Part shown: in pieces, positions 10,613 to 20,753 of the stretch
Numbering within the stretch: position 1 is the stretch's first letter
Layout: each line of letters begins with the position of its first letter
Source of the DNA: Steroidobacteraceae bacterium
Lineage (GTDB): Bacteria > Pseudomonadota > Gammaproteobacteria > Steroidobacterales > Steroidobacteraceae
Length of the DNA stretch: 43,902 bases
NCBI GenBank assembly: GCA_016844605.1
Contig: JAENJD010000010.1
Location: 1-43,902, forward strand
Direction of reading: 5' to 3'
Notes under the pieces: generated by a model
Databases searched by the model: none
What the model saw: the letters and a program-made list of their open reading frames with translations, nothing else
What the model was told of the DNA's origin: nothing
Made by a program: the position numbers and the translations under genes

Positions 10613-12361
10613 ATGAAACGAGAGCCCCGAGAGCGCGGCGCAGCAGCGGTGATCAGGCGGCGGGCTCCGGGGGCCGTCGATGCGTTGCCGGCGTCGATCA
10701 ATCCCGTGCTGCGACGCGTATATGCCGCGCGTGGCGTCAGCCATCCCGATGAGTTGACACTCGAGCTCAGGCAGCTGTTGCCCGTGTCAACGCTCGACGG
10801 CATCGGGCCCGCCACGGAACTGCTTGCGTCACACCTGGAGCGCGGCTCGCGCATCCTCGTGGTGGGCGATTTCGACGCGGACGGAGCCACAAGCACCGCA
10901 CTCGTGCTGCGCCAGCTGCGCCGCCTCGGTCACGAAAACGCAGGATTCCGCGTGCCGGATCGTATGCGGCATGGGTACGGACTGACCCCGGTGCTGGTCG
11001 CGGACCTTGCCGGCGAGCATGCCGACCTGCTCATCACGGTGGACAACGGAGTTTCGGCATTCGCCGGCATCGAAGCCGCACAGGCCCTCGGCATGCAGGT
11101 GCTCGTCACCGATCACCACCTGCCCGGACCAACACTTCCAGCCTGTGCGGCAATGGTGAACCCGAATCTTACGGGCGCAGGATTCGGCAGCCGGGCGCTC
11201 GCCGGTGTGGGTGTCGCTTTCTACCTGATGGCGTCGCTCACCCGGGAACTGGAAACGCGGCGCGGCTGCCGGCTACCCGCCGTCGCCGATCTCCTCGACC
11301 TGGTCGCGCTCGGCACCGTCGCTGACCTTGTGCCGCTCGATCGCAACAACCGGATCCTGGTGCAGGAAGGCCTGAAGCGCCTGCGCGCCCGTTCGGCAGC
11401 ACCCGGACTGATGGCATTGACGCGGGTCGCGGGCTGCCGCCTGGAAGACCTGTCTGCACGTCATCTGGGCCACCAGATCGCACCAAGGCTGAATGCCGCG
11501 GGCCGCATCGACGACATGTCGGTCGGTATCCGCTGCCTGTTGACCGATGATTGGGCCGAGGCGCTCACACACGCACAGGAACTGGACCGGCTCAATCACG
11601 AGCGCCGCGAAATGGAATTGCGCATGCGGGATGAAGCCACGATTGCCGTGCGCCGGCTTCACCTGAAGGAAGCTGGCCTGCCCGCGGGCGTCGCGCTCTA
11701 CGACCGGGGCTGGCATGCCGGAATCGTGGGCCTGGTCGCGACTCGCATGAAAGACCGGGTCCATCGCCCGGTCGTCGCATTTGCGCCCGCAGGGAACGGT
11801 GAATTGCGTGGATCGGCCCGCTCAGTCGCGGGCGTGCACGTCCGCGACGTGCTCGAAGCGATCGACACGCAGCACCCGGGACTGATCGACCGCTTTGGCG
11901 GGCATGCGATGGCCGCGGGACTGACCCTGCGCGAGGACTGCCTGCAGAAATTCACGGATGCCTTTGGCGAGGAAGTCGGCCGGCGCCTGACCCGCGACCA
12001 GATGCTCGGCGTGCTGGAAACCGACGGCGAACTTGCGGCAGGCGAGTTGTCGCTCGAAACGGCGCTCGCACTCGAGGCGGGCGGGCCCTGGGGTCAATCC
12101 TTTCCGGAGCCGCTGTTCGACGGTGAATTCGTCGTTGCCGAATCCCGCGTGCTGGCCGACCGCCACCTGAAGCTCTGGCTGCGGCCACAGCCGGCATCGA
12201 AGCCCATTGAGGCGATTGCATTCGGCCACTTCGACGTGGACGGCGCGCAGCGGCCGTCCGCGGGCGCGCGGATCCGGCTCGTATTCCGCCTGCAGTCGAC
12301 GAGCTACGGCGGCACGACGCGGGCCGAGATGCTGGCGGAATACCTGCAAACCTGCGAATGA
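10613..12361 (+). CDS. recJ: Single-stranded-DNA-specific exonuclease RecJ
   Basis: RecJ (582 aa) degrades single-stranded DNA 5' to 3' in recombinational and mismatch repair. DHH-superfamily motifs run in order: VVGDFDADGATSTAL (about residues 82-96), ITVDNGVSAF and VTDHHLPG. Later come HLGHQIAPRLNAAGRIDDM and the DHHA1 motif DRFGGHAMAAGLTL. The C-terminal OB-type domain follows. Length fits the family (577 aa in E. coli). It is followed 23 nt later by prfB, as in many proteobacteria. There is no Shine-Dalgarno before the ATG. Confidence 0.97.
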   Translation: MKREPRERGAAAVIRRRAPGAVDALPASINPVLRRVYAARGVSHPDELTLELRQLLPVSTLDGIGPATELLASHLERGSRILVVGDFDADGATSTALVLRQLRRLGHENAGFRVPDRMRHGYGLTPVLVADLAGEHADLLITVDNGVSAFAGIEAAQALGMQVLVTDHHLPGPTLPACAAMVNPNLTGAGFGSRALAGVGVAFYLMASLTRELETRRGCRLPAVADLLDLVALGTVADLVPLDRNNRILVQEGLKRLRARSAAPGLMALTRVAGCRLEDLSARHLGHQIAPRLNAAGRIDDMSVGIRCLLTDDWAEALTHAQELDRLNHERREMELRMRDEATIAVRRLHLKEAGLPAGVALYDRGWHAGIVGLVATRMKDRVHRPVVAFAPAGNGELRGSARSVAGVHVRDVLEAIDTQHPGLIDRFGGHAMAAGLTLREDCLQKFTDAFGEEVGRRLTRDQMLGVLETDGELAAGELSLETALALEAGGPWGQSFPEPLFDGEFVVAESRVLADRHLKLWLRPQPASKPIEAIAFGHFDVDGAQRPSAGARIRLVFRLQSTSYGGTTRAEMLAEYLQTCE

Positions 12362-12366
12362 CCGTC

Positions 12367-12375
12367 TGTTAAGAT
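12367..12375 (+). promoter_or_regulatory. Candidate extended -10 element for prfB
   Basis: TGTTAAGAT fits an extended -10 and lies in the 23-nt recJ-prfB gap, ending 9 nt before the prfB ATG. There is no Shine-Dalgarno before prfB. A transcript from here would start within about 3 nt of the ATG. Confidence 0.3.
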
Positions 12376-12384
12376 CCGGCCCGC

Positions 12385-13480
<1,096 letters not shown>

Positions 13481-13496
13481 GAATCCTGGAGCGGCG

Positions 13497-14999
13497 ATGG
13501 AAGAGAAACCCGCAACTGACGAAAATGCGCTGATCGCGGAGCGGCGTGCAAAGCTCGCGCGGCTGCGCGAGTCCGGCGGCGCATTTCCGAATGACTTCCG
13601 GCGCGATGCGCTGGCTCACGACCTGCATGCGACCTACGGCAATCGCAGCGATGATTGGCTGGTTGCGAACCCGGTGCGCGTGCGCGTCGCCGGCCGGATG
13701 ATGTTCAAGCGCGTCATGGGCAAGGCGTCATTCGCAAAGCTCCAGGACGGCGGCGGACAGATCCAGCTTTATCTCCAGGCTGAAGCGCTCGGTGCCTCGT
13801 ACGAGGAGTTCAAGGGCTGGGATGTCGGCGACATTGCCGGCGCGCAGGGTGTGTTGATGCGGACCCGCGCGGGTGAACTCTCGGTCCGCGTCGAGTCCGT
13901 CCGTCTGCTCGTCAAGTCGCTGCGGCCCCTGCCGGACAAGTGGCACGGCCTGGCGGACACCGAAACGCGATATCGGCAGCGCTATGTCGACCTGATCGTC
14001 AATGAAACGGCGCGCGGAACATTCAGAACCCGCACTCACATCGTGCGATTCCTGCGTGCGTTCCTGGACGCACTCGACTTTCTAGAGGTCGAGACGCCGA
14101 TGATGCAGCCGATACCCGGCGGAGCGGTCGCCCGGCCATTCATCACCCATCACAATGCGCTTGGCCAGGACATGTACCTGCGCATCGCGCCGGAGCTGTA
14201 CCTGAAGCGCCTGGTGGTCGGCGGATTCGAGCGCGTATACGAAATTAATCGCAATTTCCGCAATGAGGGCCTGTCGACGCAGCACAACCCCGAGTTCACG
14301 ATGCTGGAGTTGTATCAGGCCTATGCGGACTGCGAGGACTTCATGGGCCTGGTCGAGCGCATGATGCAGGGTCTCGCGGACGCGGTTGCCGGTTCGCGCG
14401 AGATCATCTACCAGGGCAGGCGGCTGAATTTCGGCGCGCCATTCGCCAGGCTTTCGGTGGAGCAGGCGATCCTTGCCGGCGATCCGGCGCTCGATCGCGC
14501 GCGAGTGCGCGATATCGCCTATCTCCGCGCGGCCTGCGCCAGGCACGACATCACGCCCGGCAAGGAAGACGGCGCCGGCAAACTGCAGATCGACCTGTTC
14601 GAGAAGACCTGCGAGCATCGGCTCGAGCAGCCGACATTCGTGCATTCGTATCCCGCCGAAGTGTCGCCGCTGGCGCGCAAGCGTGACACCGATCCGTTCG
14701 TGACAGACCGCTTCGAGTTCTTCGTGGATGGGCGCGAGCTCGCCAATGGCTTTTCGGAGTTGAATGACCCTGAGGACCAGGCCGAGCGATTCCGCGCCCA
14801 GGCCGCCCGCAAGAAGGCGGGCGATGAGGAAGCGATGTTCTACGACGCCGACTATGTCCGCGCGCTGGAGTACGGAATGCCGCCCGCCGCGGGACTCGGC
14901 GTCGGCATTGACCGGCTGGTGATGTTGTTGACGGACTCGCCCAGCATCCGGGATGTGCTGTTGTTCCCGCAGCTACGGCAGCAGGCGGAGACCGACTAG
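13497..14999 (+). CDS. lysS: Lysine--tRNA ligase (class II)
   Basis: LysS (500 aa) charges tRNA-Lys. The N-terminal OB-fold anticodon-binding domain includes [20 protein letters not shown]. Class II motif 1 is around [20 protein letters not shown], motif 2 reads [15 protein letters not shown], and motif 3 is [13 protein letters not shown] near the C-terminus. The start ATG is preceded by a GGAG-containing region (cctggagcggcg). Gene order prfB-lysS is conserved in many gammaproteobacteria. It converges with ygfZ; the 38-nt gap shows no obvious terminator. Confidence 0.98.
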   Translation: MEEKPATDENALIAERRAKLARLRESGGAFPNDFRRDALAHDLHATYGNRSDDWLVANPVRVRVAGRMMFKRVMGKASFAKLQDGGGQIQLYLQAEALGASYEEFKGWDVGDIAGAQGVLMRTRAGELSVRVESVRLLVKSLRPLPDKWHGLADTETRYRQRYVDLIVNETARGTFRTRTHIVRFLRAFLDALDFLEVETPMMQPIPGGAVARPFITHHNALGQDMYLRIAPELYLKRLVVGGFERVYEINRNFRNEGLSTQHNPEFTMLELYQAYADCEDFMGLVERMMQGLADAVAGSREIIYQGRRLNFGAPFARLSVEQAILAGDPALDRARVRDIAYLRAACARHDITPGKEDGAGKLQIDLFEKTCEHRLEQPTFVHSYPAEVSPLARKRDTDPFVTDRFEFFVDGRELANGFSELNDPEDQAERFRAQAARKKAGDEEAMFYDADYVRALEYGMPPAAGLGVGIDRLVMLLTDSPSIRDVLLFPQLRQQAETD

Positions 15000-15037
15000 C
15001 CGCAGTATTCGATACGCGCGGGTGCGCGGCGTCCTGC

Positions 15038-15931
15038 TCAGCGCCCGGGAGTTCCCTGCGGTGCCGGTATTGAATAGGGCAGGTCGGCCGGCACCAGTTC
15101 CGAGCCGCCGGGCCGGGCCCCCAGCAGCTCGCTGCAGAAGCGCATTTCCGTGACCGCCAGCAATTCCATGCCATGCGGCCCATCGCAGGCAGTGACAACC
15201 TCTGCGGCCCTTGACTCGCCGCTGTAGAGCGCGAGCCCGGGCGGGAAGGGCGCACCGGCAGGCCCTGCATAGCGCAACATGCGGCGCTTGATGCGGCCAA
15301 GGTGCTGGGTGCGAGCGACGATTTCCTGGCCGACGTAGCAGCCCTTTGTAAAGCTGACCGCCGACAGCAGGTCGAGATTCAGCATCTGCGGAATCCAGTT
15401 GCCGGCGGTCTCCGGGTGCACGGTCGGTTCACCATCCTTGATGCAGGCGCGTTCCCAGTCGTCGGGTGAAACCCGATCCGCGTCATGCAGGACCCATTCC
15501 AGTGATGCTGGCGGACCCACCAGCAGCAATCTCTGCGAACCGGCCACCATCACCGTGACGCCTGCGGCTGCGGCTTCCGGCTGCGACCAGGATCCGCCTG
15601 CCGGTGCGACCATCATCCCGGCGACGGCGAGTGCTTGGCTTCGGTCTTCGATTGAAACTTCGGCGCGCAGGACGAAGTTTGATAGACGCGTGATCAGCGG
15701 TGCCGCCAGCGAACGCCGAATGACGATTAATACGATGTCGCCGCGCGAGGCGAGTCGCAGGATCTCGAGGACCCTGCCGTCGCGATCGCAGGCGGCGGCC
15801 AGCAGCCCCGGGTGACGTTCGAGCCCGAGCAGGTCATTCGTCAGCTGTCCCTGCAGAAAGGATCGTGCGTCGCGCCCCGAGACTTCAACGACCGAAAATG
15901 CCGGCAGCAGAGTGCAACGTGAATCGGGCAT
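15038..15931 (-). CDS. ygfZ: YgfZ-type folate-binding protein (Fe-S cluster repair/assembly)
   Basis: YgfZ is a GcvT-like, tetrahydrofolate-binding protein needed for the activity of some Fe-S enzymes. The diagnostic motif KGCYVGQE is present in SFTKGCYVGQEIVARTQHLG, preceded by an N-terminal SFLQGQLTND segment. Starts at 15931 (MPDSRCT), 15940 or 15955 are possible. I chose 15931 because family-like sequence begins soon after it, and a minus-strand TACGAT ends 7 nt upstream. The long open frame to 16498 is antisense to sdhC. It diverges from sdhCDAB, fitting a role in supporting Fe-S enzymes such as succinate dehydrogenase (inference). Confidence 0.92.
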   Translation of the reverse strand: MPDSRCTLLPAFSVVEVSGRDARSFLQGQLTNDLLGLERHPGLLAAACDRDGRVLEILRLASRGDIVLIVIRRSLAAPLITRLSNFVLRAEVSIEDRSQALAVAGMMVAPAGGSWSQPEAAAAGVTVMVAGSQRLLLVGPPASLEWVLHDADRVSPDDWERACIKDGEPTVHPETAGNWIPQMLNLDLLSAVSFTKGCYVGQEIVARTQHLGRIKRRMLRYAGPAGAPFPPGLALYSGESRAAEVVTACDGPHGMELLAVTEMRFCSELLGARPGGSELVPADLPYSIPAPQGTPGR

Positions 15932-15938
15932 CGCGACC

Positions 15939-15944
15939 ATCGTA
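15939..15944 (-). promoter_or_regulatory. Candidate -10 element for ygfZ
   Basis: The minus strand reads TACGAT, ending 7 nt before the ATG at 15931. There is no Shine-Dalgarno. The element overlaps the alternative start codon at 15940, so only one of the two interpretations can hold. Confidence 0.2.
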
Positions 15945-16001
15945 GCGCAGTACATCTGGCCAAAGACGCGGCAAATGGCCTTGGGCAGTGCAATCACGAT
16001 C

Positions 16002-16010
16002 TGGCAGAAT
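16002..16010 (+). promoter_or_regulatory. Candidate extended -10 element for sdhC
   Basis: TGGCAGAAT resembles an extended -10 with its first hexamer base changed. It ends 8 nt before the sdhC ATG at 16019. A weak GGAA lies between. This is the least convincing of the short-spacing cases. Confidence 0.2.
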
Positions 16011-16018
16011 GGAACGTG

Positions 16019-16414
16019 ATGCAAGCCCATCGGCCGTTGTCCCCGCACCTGCAGGTGTACCGCCTTGCGTTCGGGACAGTGCTGTCGGGCCTGCACCGCA
16101 TCTCGGGTGTCGCGCTGTCCGCCGCCAGCCTGCTGCTGGTGGGATGGCTTGTCGCGGCGGCGCGAGGCCCACAGGCCTACGCGATGGCGATCCGGTTCTT
16201 CTCGAGCGTGCCCGTCAAACTCGTACTGGCAGCGGCACTGGCGGCCTTCTGGTATCACCTTTTCGCTGGACTGCGGCACATGGCCTGGGATGCGGGGCTG
16301 GGTTTCGACAAGGCGGTCACCCGGAAAAGCGGCATGACGGTCGTCGCGCTCGCAGTATTGGCGTCGATTCTTACGCTGGTCTTGGCCCGGCGCCTTTTCC
16401 TGGCGGCGCCATGA
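16019..16414 (+). CDS. sdhC: Succinate dehydrogenase cytochrome b556 subunit
   Basis: SdhC (131 aa) is one of two membrane anchors of complex II; it binds haem b and ubiquinone. The N-terminus [12 protein letters not shown] and the motif [10 protein letters not shown] are family signatures. The haem-ligand region [15 protein letters not shown] follows. Three hydrophobic helices fall at about residues 25-47, 62-85 and 105-125. ATG 16019 is preferred over GTG 16016. The stop overlaps the sdhD ATG (ATGA). Confidence 0.95.
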   Translation: MQAHRPLSPHLQVYRLAFGTVLSGLHRISGVALSAASLLLVGWLVAAARGPQAYAMAIRFFSSVPVKLVLAAALAAFWYHLFAGLRHMAWDAGLGFDKAVTRKSGMTVVALAVLASILTLVLARRLFLAAP

Positions 16415-16788
16415 GCGGGCGTTCTCTGCAGGGTGCGGCTGCCACCCGAGCGGACCCGCATGCGACACGCCACTGGCGCAATCAGCGCGTGAGCGCAATC
16501 GCCTTGCTGCTGCTTGGGCCCTGGTTCATTTACAAGCTGCTGATGCTGCCGGCGCTGGATTATGCGACCGTGACCGCGTGGATCGCCGAGCCGCTGCAGG
16601 CGCTCTTGCTGCTGCTATTCGCCTGGAGCACGCTGTGGCATTCGGCACTCGGCGTGCAGGTGGTGGTCGACGACTATGTTGGCGGTCGCTTGAACGTCCC
16701 GACGGTGCGATTCCTGCAGGTGGCACATGGGGCGGCGGCCATCGCGGTCGGCTGGTCGATCTGGATGATTGCCCTGGGCGGCGCATGA
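16411..16788 (+). CDS. sdhD: Succinate dehydrogenase hydrophobic membrane anchor subunit
   Basis: SdhD (125 aa) pairs with SdhC to anchor the catalytic subunits and bind quinone. A basic N-terminal segment is followed by three membrane helices. The helix-2 region [19 protein letters not shown] carries the haem-ligand His and the conserved Asp-Tyr. It overlaps sdhC and sdhA by 4 nt on each side. A long open frame upstream (from 15988) is a shadow of sdhC. Confidence 0.93.
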   Translation: MSGRSLQGAAATRADPHATRHWRNQRVSAIALLLLGPWFIYKLLMLPALDYATVTAWIAEPLQALLLLLFAWSTLWHSALGVQVVVDDYVGGRLNVPTVRFLQVAHGAAAIAVGWSIWMIALGGA

Positions 16789-18569
16789 AGGCCTACGAAC
16801 TGGTCGAGCATCAATTCGACGTCATCGTGGTCGGCGCCGGCGGCGCCGGATTGCGCGCGACCATGAGTCTTGCGGAGGCGGGGCTCGCCACCGCATGCAT
16901 CACCAAGGTGTTCCCGACCCGCAGCCACACGGTGGCGGCGCAGGGTGGCATCAGTGCGGCGCTCGGCAACATGGGAGAGGACGACTGGCGCTTCCACTTC
17001 TACGACACGATCAAGGGCTCGGACTGGCTCGGTGACCAGGATGCGATCGAATTCATGTGCAAGGAAGCGCCCGCGGCCGTCATCGAGCTCGAGCATTTCG
17101 GATTGCCATTCTCGCGAACCGAGGACGGGCGGATCTACCAGCGGCCATTCGGCGGCATGACCACGAACTACGGCAAGGGAATCGCGCAGCGTACCTGCGC
17201 CGCCGCGGATCGCACCGGTCACGCGATGCTGCACACGCTCTACCAGCAATGCCTCCGGCACGAAGCGAATTTCTTCATCGAGTTCTTCGCGATCGACCTG
17301 ATCATGGAAAGCGGCGAATGCCGCGGCGTGCTGGCGCTCGACATGGCGACCGGCACGATGCACCGGTTCCTGGCGCAGGCGACGATCCTCGCCACCGGCG
17401 GCTACGGCCGCACCTATTTTTCCTGCACATCGGCGCACACCTGCACCGGCGATGGCGGCGGCATGGCACTGCGCGCCGGTTTGCCTTTGCAGGACATGGA
17501 ATTCGTGCAGTTTCATCCGACCGGGATCTACGGTGCCGGCTGCCTGATCACCGAGGGCGTGCGTGGCGAGGGCGGCATCCTGCGGAATTCCGCGGGCGAG
17601 CGGTTCATGGAACGATACGCGCCGAATGCCAAGGATCTGGCCTCGCGCGACGTGGTCAGCCGCGCCATGACGATCGAGATCCGCGAGGGCCGCGGGGTCG
17701 GTCCCGAGCGCGATCACCTGTTCCTGCACCTCGAGCATCTCGGCGCCGACGTGATCCTGAAGCGGCTGCCAGGAATTGCCGAAACCGCGATGATCTTCGC
17801 GGGAGTCGACGTGACCCGCGCACCGATTCCGGTGCTGCCCACCGCGCACTACAACATGGGTGGAATTCCCTGCAATATTCACGGCGAAGTGCTGACCGTC
17901 CGGAATGGCGATCCGGAATCCGTCGTGCCGGGCCTGATGGCGATCGGTGAAGCGGCCTGCGTCTCGGTGCACGGTGCAAACCGGCTTGGCTCGAACTCGC
18001 TGCTGGATCTGGTCGTCTTTGGGCGGGCGGCGGCCGCGCGTTGCTCGGCCATCCTGAAACCGGGAGTGACTCGCGGCATGCCTGCGGCCCAGGCGACAGA
18101 TCCGGTGCTTGCGCGCTTCGATCGCGTCCGCCATGCCGGTGGCAGCCGGCCGACCGCTGCAATCCGGGAGGAGATGCAGCGCGGCATGCAGCTTGACGCC
18201 GCCGTCTTCCGCAGCGGCAGCAGCCTTGCCGATGGCTGCAGACGCCTTGCGCAGACCTTCGAGTCATTCTCAGAACTGCGTATTTCCGACCGCTCACTCG
18301 TATTCAACACCGACCTGATCGAGGCGCTCGAGCTGGACAACCTCCTGCGGCAGGCCGTGGCGACAATCCACTCGGCGGGGAATCGGACCGAAAGCCGCGG
18401 CGCGCATGCCCGGGAGGATTTCCCCAAGCGCGACGACGCCAATTGGTTGAAGCACTCCCTTGCATGGGTCACAGACGATGGTGCGGTGCGATTTGACTAT
18501 CGCCCGGTGCACCTGAACACACTGACTGGCGACGTGGACGCGATACCGCCGCGCGCCAGGACCTACTAA
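16785..18569 (+). CDS. sdhA: Succinate dehydrogenase flavoprotein subunit
   Basis: SdhA (594 aa) oxidises succinate to fumarate using covalent FAD. The FAD-binding motif is [11 protein letters not shown], and the flavinylated His lies in [17 protein letters not shown]. Substrate-site residues appear in [21 protein letters not shown] and [18 protein letters not shown]. The C-terminus ([20 protein letters not shown]) is typical. The ATG overlaps the sdhD stop. sdhE further down the operon encodes the factor that promotes its flavinylation. Confidence 0.98.
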   Translation: MKAYELVEHQFDVIVVGAGGAGLRATMSLAEAGLATACITKVFPTRSHTVAAQGGISAALGNMGEDDWRFHFYDTIKGSDWLGDQDAIEFMCKEAPAAVIELEHFGLPFSRTEDGRIYQRPFGGMTTNYGKGIAQRTCAAADRTGHAMLHTLYQQCLRHEANFFIEFFAIDLIMESGECRGVLALDMATGTMHRFLAQATILATGGYGRTYFSCTSAHTCTGDGGGMALRAGLPLQDMEFVQFHPTGIYGAGCLITEGVRGEGGILRNSAGERFMERYAPNAKDLASRDVVSRAMTIEIREGRGVGPERDHLFLHLEHLGADVILKRLPGIAETAMIFAGVDVTRAPIPVLPTAHYNMGGIPCNIHGEVLTVRNGDPESVVPGLMAIGEAACVSVHGANRLGSNSLLDLVVFGRAAAARCSAILKPGVTRGMPAAQATDPVLARFDRVRHAGGSRPTAAIREEMQRGMQLDAAVFRSGSSLADGCRRLAQTFESFSELRISDRSLVFNTDLIEALELDNLLRQAVATIHSAGNRTESRGAHAREDFPKRDDANWLKHSLAWVTDDGAVRFDYRPVHLNTLTGDVDAIPPRARTY

Positions 18570-18590
18570 GGAAATATTGGAGCACGCCGG

Positions 18591-19379
18591 ATGGTTCAGT
18601 TCGTGTTGCCCGCGAAATCCCGCTACAAGGATCAGCCCGGCCGCCATTTCCCGGCGCCGCCGGCAGCGAAGCGCGTTCGCCGATTCCGCATCTATCGCTT
18701 CGATCCCGATTCCGGCCGGCCGCCTTGTGTCGACACTTTCGATGTCGATCTCGACCGCTGCGGGCCGATGGTTCTCGACGCACTCATCAAGATCAAGAAT
18801 GAGATCGATTCGACACTGACATTCCGGCGTTCATGCCGCGAAGGGATCTGCGGTTCCTGCGCGATGAATATCGACGGGCTCAATACGCTCGCCTGCACCT
18901 GCCCGATCGAACCGAAGGGCGCGGAGTGCCGGATCTTTCCGTTGCCTCACCTGCCGGTCATCAAGGACCTGGTGCCGGACCTGACGCTTTTTTATGAGCA
19001 GTACGCCTCGGTGAAACCGTGGCTGCAGACCCGCGAGCCTGCGCCCGCCGGGCGCGAGCGGACACAGTCGCCGCGCGACCAGGAACTCGTCGACCGGCCA
19101 TCAGCCTGCATCCTCTGCGCCTGCTGCTCGACCAGCTGTCCGAGCTACTGGTGGAACAGCGACCGCTACCTGGGTCCCGCGGCCTTGCTCGCTGCCTACC
19201 GCTGGATCGTGGATACGCGCGATGAAACCGGGGGCGAGCGGCTCGATCAGCTGCAGGATTCATTCCGGCTCTACCGCTGCCACACGATCATGAATTGCGT
19301 CGAGGCCTGTCCCAAGGACCTCAATCCCGCGCGGGCAATCGCCGACATCAAGCGCAGGCTGGCCAGTCGTGACGATTGA
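18591..19379 (+). CDS. sdhB: Succinate dehydrogenase iron-sulfur subunit
   Basis: SdhB (262 aa) carries the three Fe-S clusters passing electrons from FAD to quinone. The [2Fe-2S] motif reads [15 protein letters not shown]. The C-terminal cluster cysteines lie in [19 protein letters not shown] and [20 protein letters not shown]. The N-terminus has a 25-residue basic/proline stretch before the ferredoxin fold, slightly longer than the enteric protein. It begins 21 nt after sdhA with AAGGAAA upstream. Its 3' end overlaps sdhE by 11 nt. Confidence 0.98.
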   Translation: MVQFVLPAKSRYKDQPGRHFPAPPAAKRVRRFRIYRFDPDSGRPPCVDTFDVDLDRCGPMVLDALIKIKNEIDSTLTFRRSCREGICGSCAMNIDGLNTLACTCPIEPKGAECRIFPLPHLPVIKDLVPDLTLFYEQYASVKPWLQTREPAPAGRERTQSPRDQELVDRPSACILCACCSTSCPSYWWNSDRYLGPAALLAAYRWIVDTRDETGGERLDQLQDSFRLYRCHTIMNCVEACPKDLNPARAIADIKRRLASRDD

Positions 19380-19632
19380 CGCCGGCGTGCCGGAAGTCAC
19401 CCCGGGTGACCTGCGGTGGCGATGCCGTCGTGGCATGCGGGAGCTCGACCTGCTGCTAAGCCGCTGGCTCGATCGCAGCTGGGAAGCGGCCGGCGCAGAC
19501 AGCCGTGCCGCATTCCTGCGCATCCTGGAGGAGCCCGATCCGCAGCTCGCCGACTGGTTGTTGCACGGTCACCGCCCTGACGATCAGCCGATCGCGACAC
19601 TGCTCGATGACATCGTTTCCCGTCGAATGTGA
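19369..19632 (+). CDS. sdhE: FAD assembly factor SdhE
   Basis: SdhE (87 aa, DUF339/YgfY) promotes covalent flavinylation of SdhA. The conserved RGxxE motif appears as [14 protein letters not shown], followed by [18 protein letters not shown]. The GTG at 19369 lies inside the sdhB 3' end; the next plausible starts would trim only the non-conserved N-terminus. The 3' end overlaps ygfX by 26 nt. Direct linkage to sdhCDAB is the same arrangement as in many non-enteric gammaproteobacteria. Confidence 0.93.
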   Translation: MTIDAGVPEVTPGDLRWRCRRGMRELDLLLSRWLDRSWEAAGADSRAAFLRILEEPDPQLADWLLHGHRPDDQPIATLLDDIVSRRM

Positions 19633-20020
19633 GCCACGGCCGGAGCCGCGGCTGGCTGCAGCCGCCTTGTTGCTGCATGTCTCGGCTGCCGCGTTGCCCT
19701 GGGCCAGTCGCTGCCCGGGCTGGCTCGCAGTCCCATTGTCGGTGTTCGCGCTCGCTTCCTTCGCCGCGACGCTCGCGCGCCTTCCGGGTCTCCATTGCCG
19801 CCTCCAGGGTCTCGCCGTCCGTGGGGCTGACTGGCGGGTGCGGTATGCCGGTGATGCCTGCGCATGGCCCGCCCGGGTTGGCAGTGGAACCCGGGTTTAT
19901 GCCGGGCTGATCGTGCTCGACCTGGTGGCGGGGCCCGGGCGCGTGGGGTGGCTGCTGACGCGCCGGGCGATGGATTCCGGTCAATTCCGTCACCTGAAAG
20001 CCCGGCTGCGCCTGGCTTGA
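19607..20020 (+). CDS. ygfX: YgfX (CptA-like) membrane protein
   Basis: This 137-aa protein begins [20 protein letters not shown] and has two adjacent membrane helices at about residues 14-52, then a soluble tail ending GQFRHLKARLRLA. Length, topology and the position directly after (and overlapping) sdhE match the YgfX family. E. coli YgfX was reported as an inner-membrane inhibitor of cell division paired with SdhE, and its function is debated. A longer ORF start at 19505 would only add shadow sequence of sdhE. The call leans on synteny; sequence conservation in this family is low. Confidence 0.75.
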   Translation: MTSFPVECEPRPEPRLAAAALLLHVSAAALPWASRCPGWLAVPLSVFALASFAATLARLPGLHCRLQGLAVRGADWRVRYAGDACAWPARVGSGTRVYAGLIVLDLVAGPGRVGWLLTRRAMDSGQFRHLKARLRLA

Positions 20021-20026
20021 TAGAAT
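20018..20026 (+). promoter_or_regulatory. Candidate vegetative extended -10 upstream of rpoE
   Basis: TGATAGAAT fits an extended -10 and begins on the ygfX stop codon. It lies 125 nt before the chosen rpoE start. A consensus-like AAGGAGG follows at 20046-20052 with no ATG, GTG or TTG at normal spacing. Confidence 0.3.
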
Positions 20027-20081
20027 CCTCAGTCTGGATCACATCAAGGAGGCAATAGGCGCTGCCACCGCTGGCCCCGTC

Positions 20082-20108
20082 GAACTAATGGGGGGCCTGC
20101 CGGTCATA
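20082..20108 (+). promoter_or_regulatory. Candidate sigma-E (autoregulated) promoter of rpoE
   Basis: GAACTA (20082-20087), a 15-nt spacer and GTCATA (20103-20108) fit the sigma-E pattern GGAACTT-N15/16-GTCTAA. Predicted transcription would begin near 20114-20116, upstream of the ATG at 20151. Autoregulation of rpoE by its own product is established in E. coli. Confidence 0.4.
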
Positions 20109-20150
20109 CCCGGCGTGACGGCAGTAGGGACAGCGCTGATCGTCGAGCCA

Positions 20151-20753
20151 ATGCGGGCTGAAGCAGGCGATATTGCGCTTGTCCGTCGGGTGCAGAAGGG
20201 CGACAAGTCGGCCTTCGATGCGCTCGTGCTGAAGTATCAGCACAAGGTACTGAAGCTGGTGCAACGTTACGTGCGCAATCCGGCGGACGCCGAGGACATC
20301 GCGCAGGAAGCCTTCATCAAGGCTTATCGCGCATTGCCGGCGTTTCGCGGCGACAGTGCTTTCTACACTTGGCTGTACCGGATCGCGATCAATACGGCCA
20401 AGAACGCACTGGTTGCGAACCGGCGCCGGCCGATTTCCTACGACCTTGATCCGCAGGACGGATCGCAGGCCCAGGTTCATGCCCGGCTGGCGGATGCGGA
20501 GACGCCGGAGGCACTTGCGCTGACCGAGGAGATCCGCCGGACTGTCAATGAAGCCATCGAGGCACTACCGGACGATCTGCGACTCGCAATCGTGCTGCGC
20601 GAACTCGAGGGCCTGAGCTACGAGGACATTGCAAAGACGATGGAATGCCCAGTCGGAACCGTGCGCTCGAGAATCTTCAGGGCACGCGAAGCGATCGATC
20701 GCAGCTTGCGCGAGGTATTCGACGGCGGTCTGGGCCGGATCGGAGATTCCTGA
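20151..20753 (+). CDS. rpoE: RNA polymerase sigma factor RpoE (ECF, envelope stress)
   Basis: This ECF sigma factor (200 aa from the chosen start) directs the envelope-stress regulon. Region 2 includes YQHKVLKLVQRYVRNPADAE and FYTWLYRIAINTAKNALV. Region 4 includes LRELEGLSYEDIAKTMECPV with the helix-turn-helix tail GTVRSRIFRAREAI. ATG 20151 gives MRAEAGDIALVRRVQKGD, close to known RpoE N-termini. ATG 20088 would add 21 residues but lies inside the predicted sigma-E promoter. rseA follows directly (stop TGA, then ATG with no gap) and then rseB, the standard regulatory pair. Confidence 0.95.
   Translation: MRAEAGDIALVRRVQKGDKSAFDALVLKYQHKVLKLVQRYVRNPADAEDIAQEAFIKAYRALPAFRGDSAFYTWLYRIAINTAKNALVANRRRPISYDLDPQDGSQAQVHARLADAETPEALALTEEIRRTVNEAIEALPDDLRLAIVLRELEGLSYEDIAKTMECPVGTVRSRIFRAREAIDRSLREVFDGGLGRIGDS

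Noticed and set aside
15000-15037. Terminator between convergent lysS and ygfZ
   Set aside because: GC-rich but no stable stem followed by a U-tract could be found.
15932-16498. An N-terminal extension of the ygfZ frame antisense to sdhC
   Set aside because: The extra residues are low-complexity and not family-like, and the opposite strand is sdhC.
16674-18134. A 486-codon minus-strand open frame over sdhA
   Set aside because: Codon periodicity belongs to sdhA; no known domain appears in the antisense translation.
20046-20087. An 8-codon leader ORF behind the orphan AAGGAGG (CTG 20062 to TAA 20086)
   Set aside because: CTG start and very short length; too weak to annotate as a gene, so kept only as an observation.
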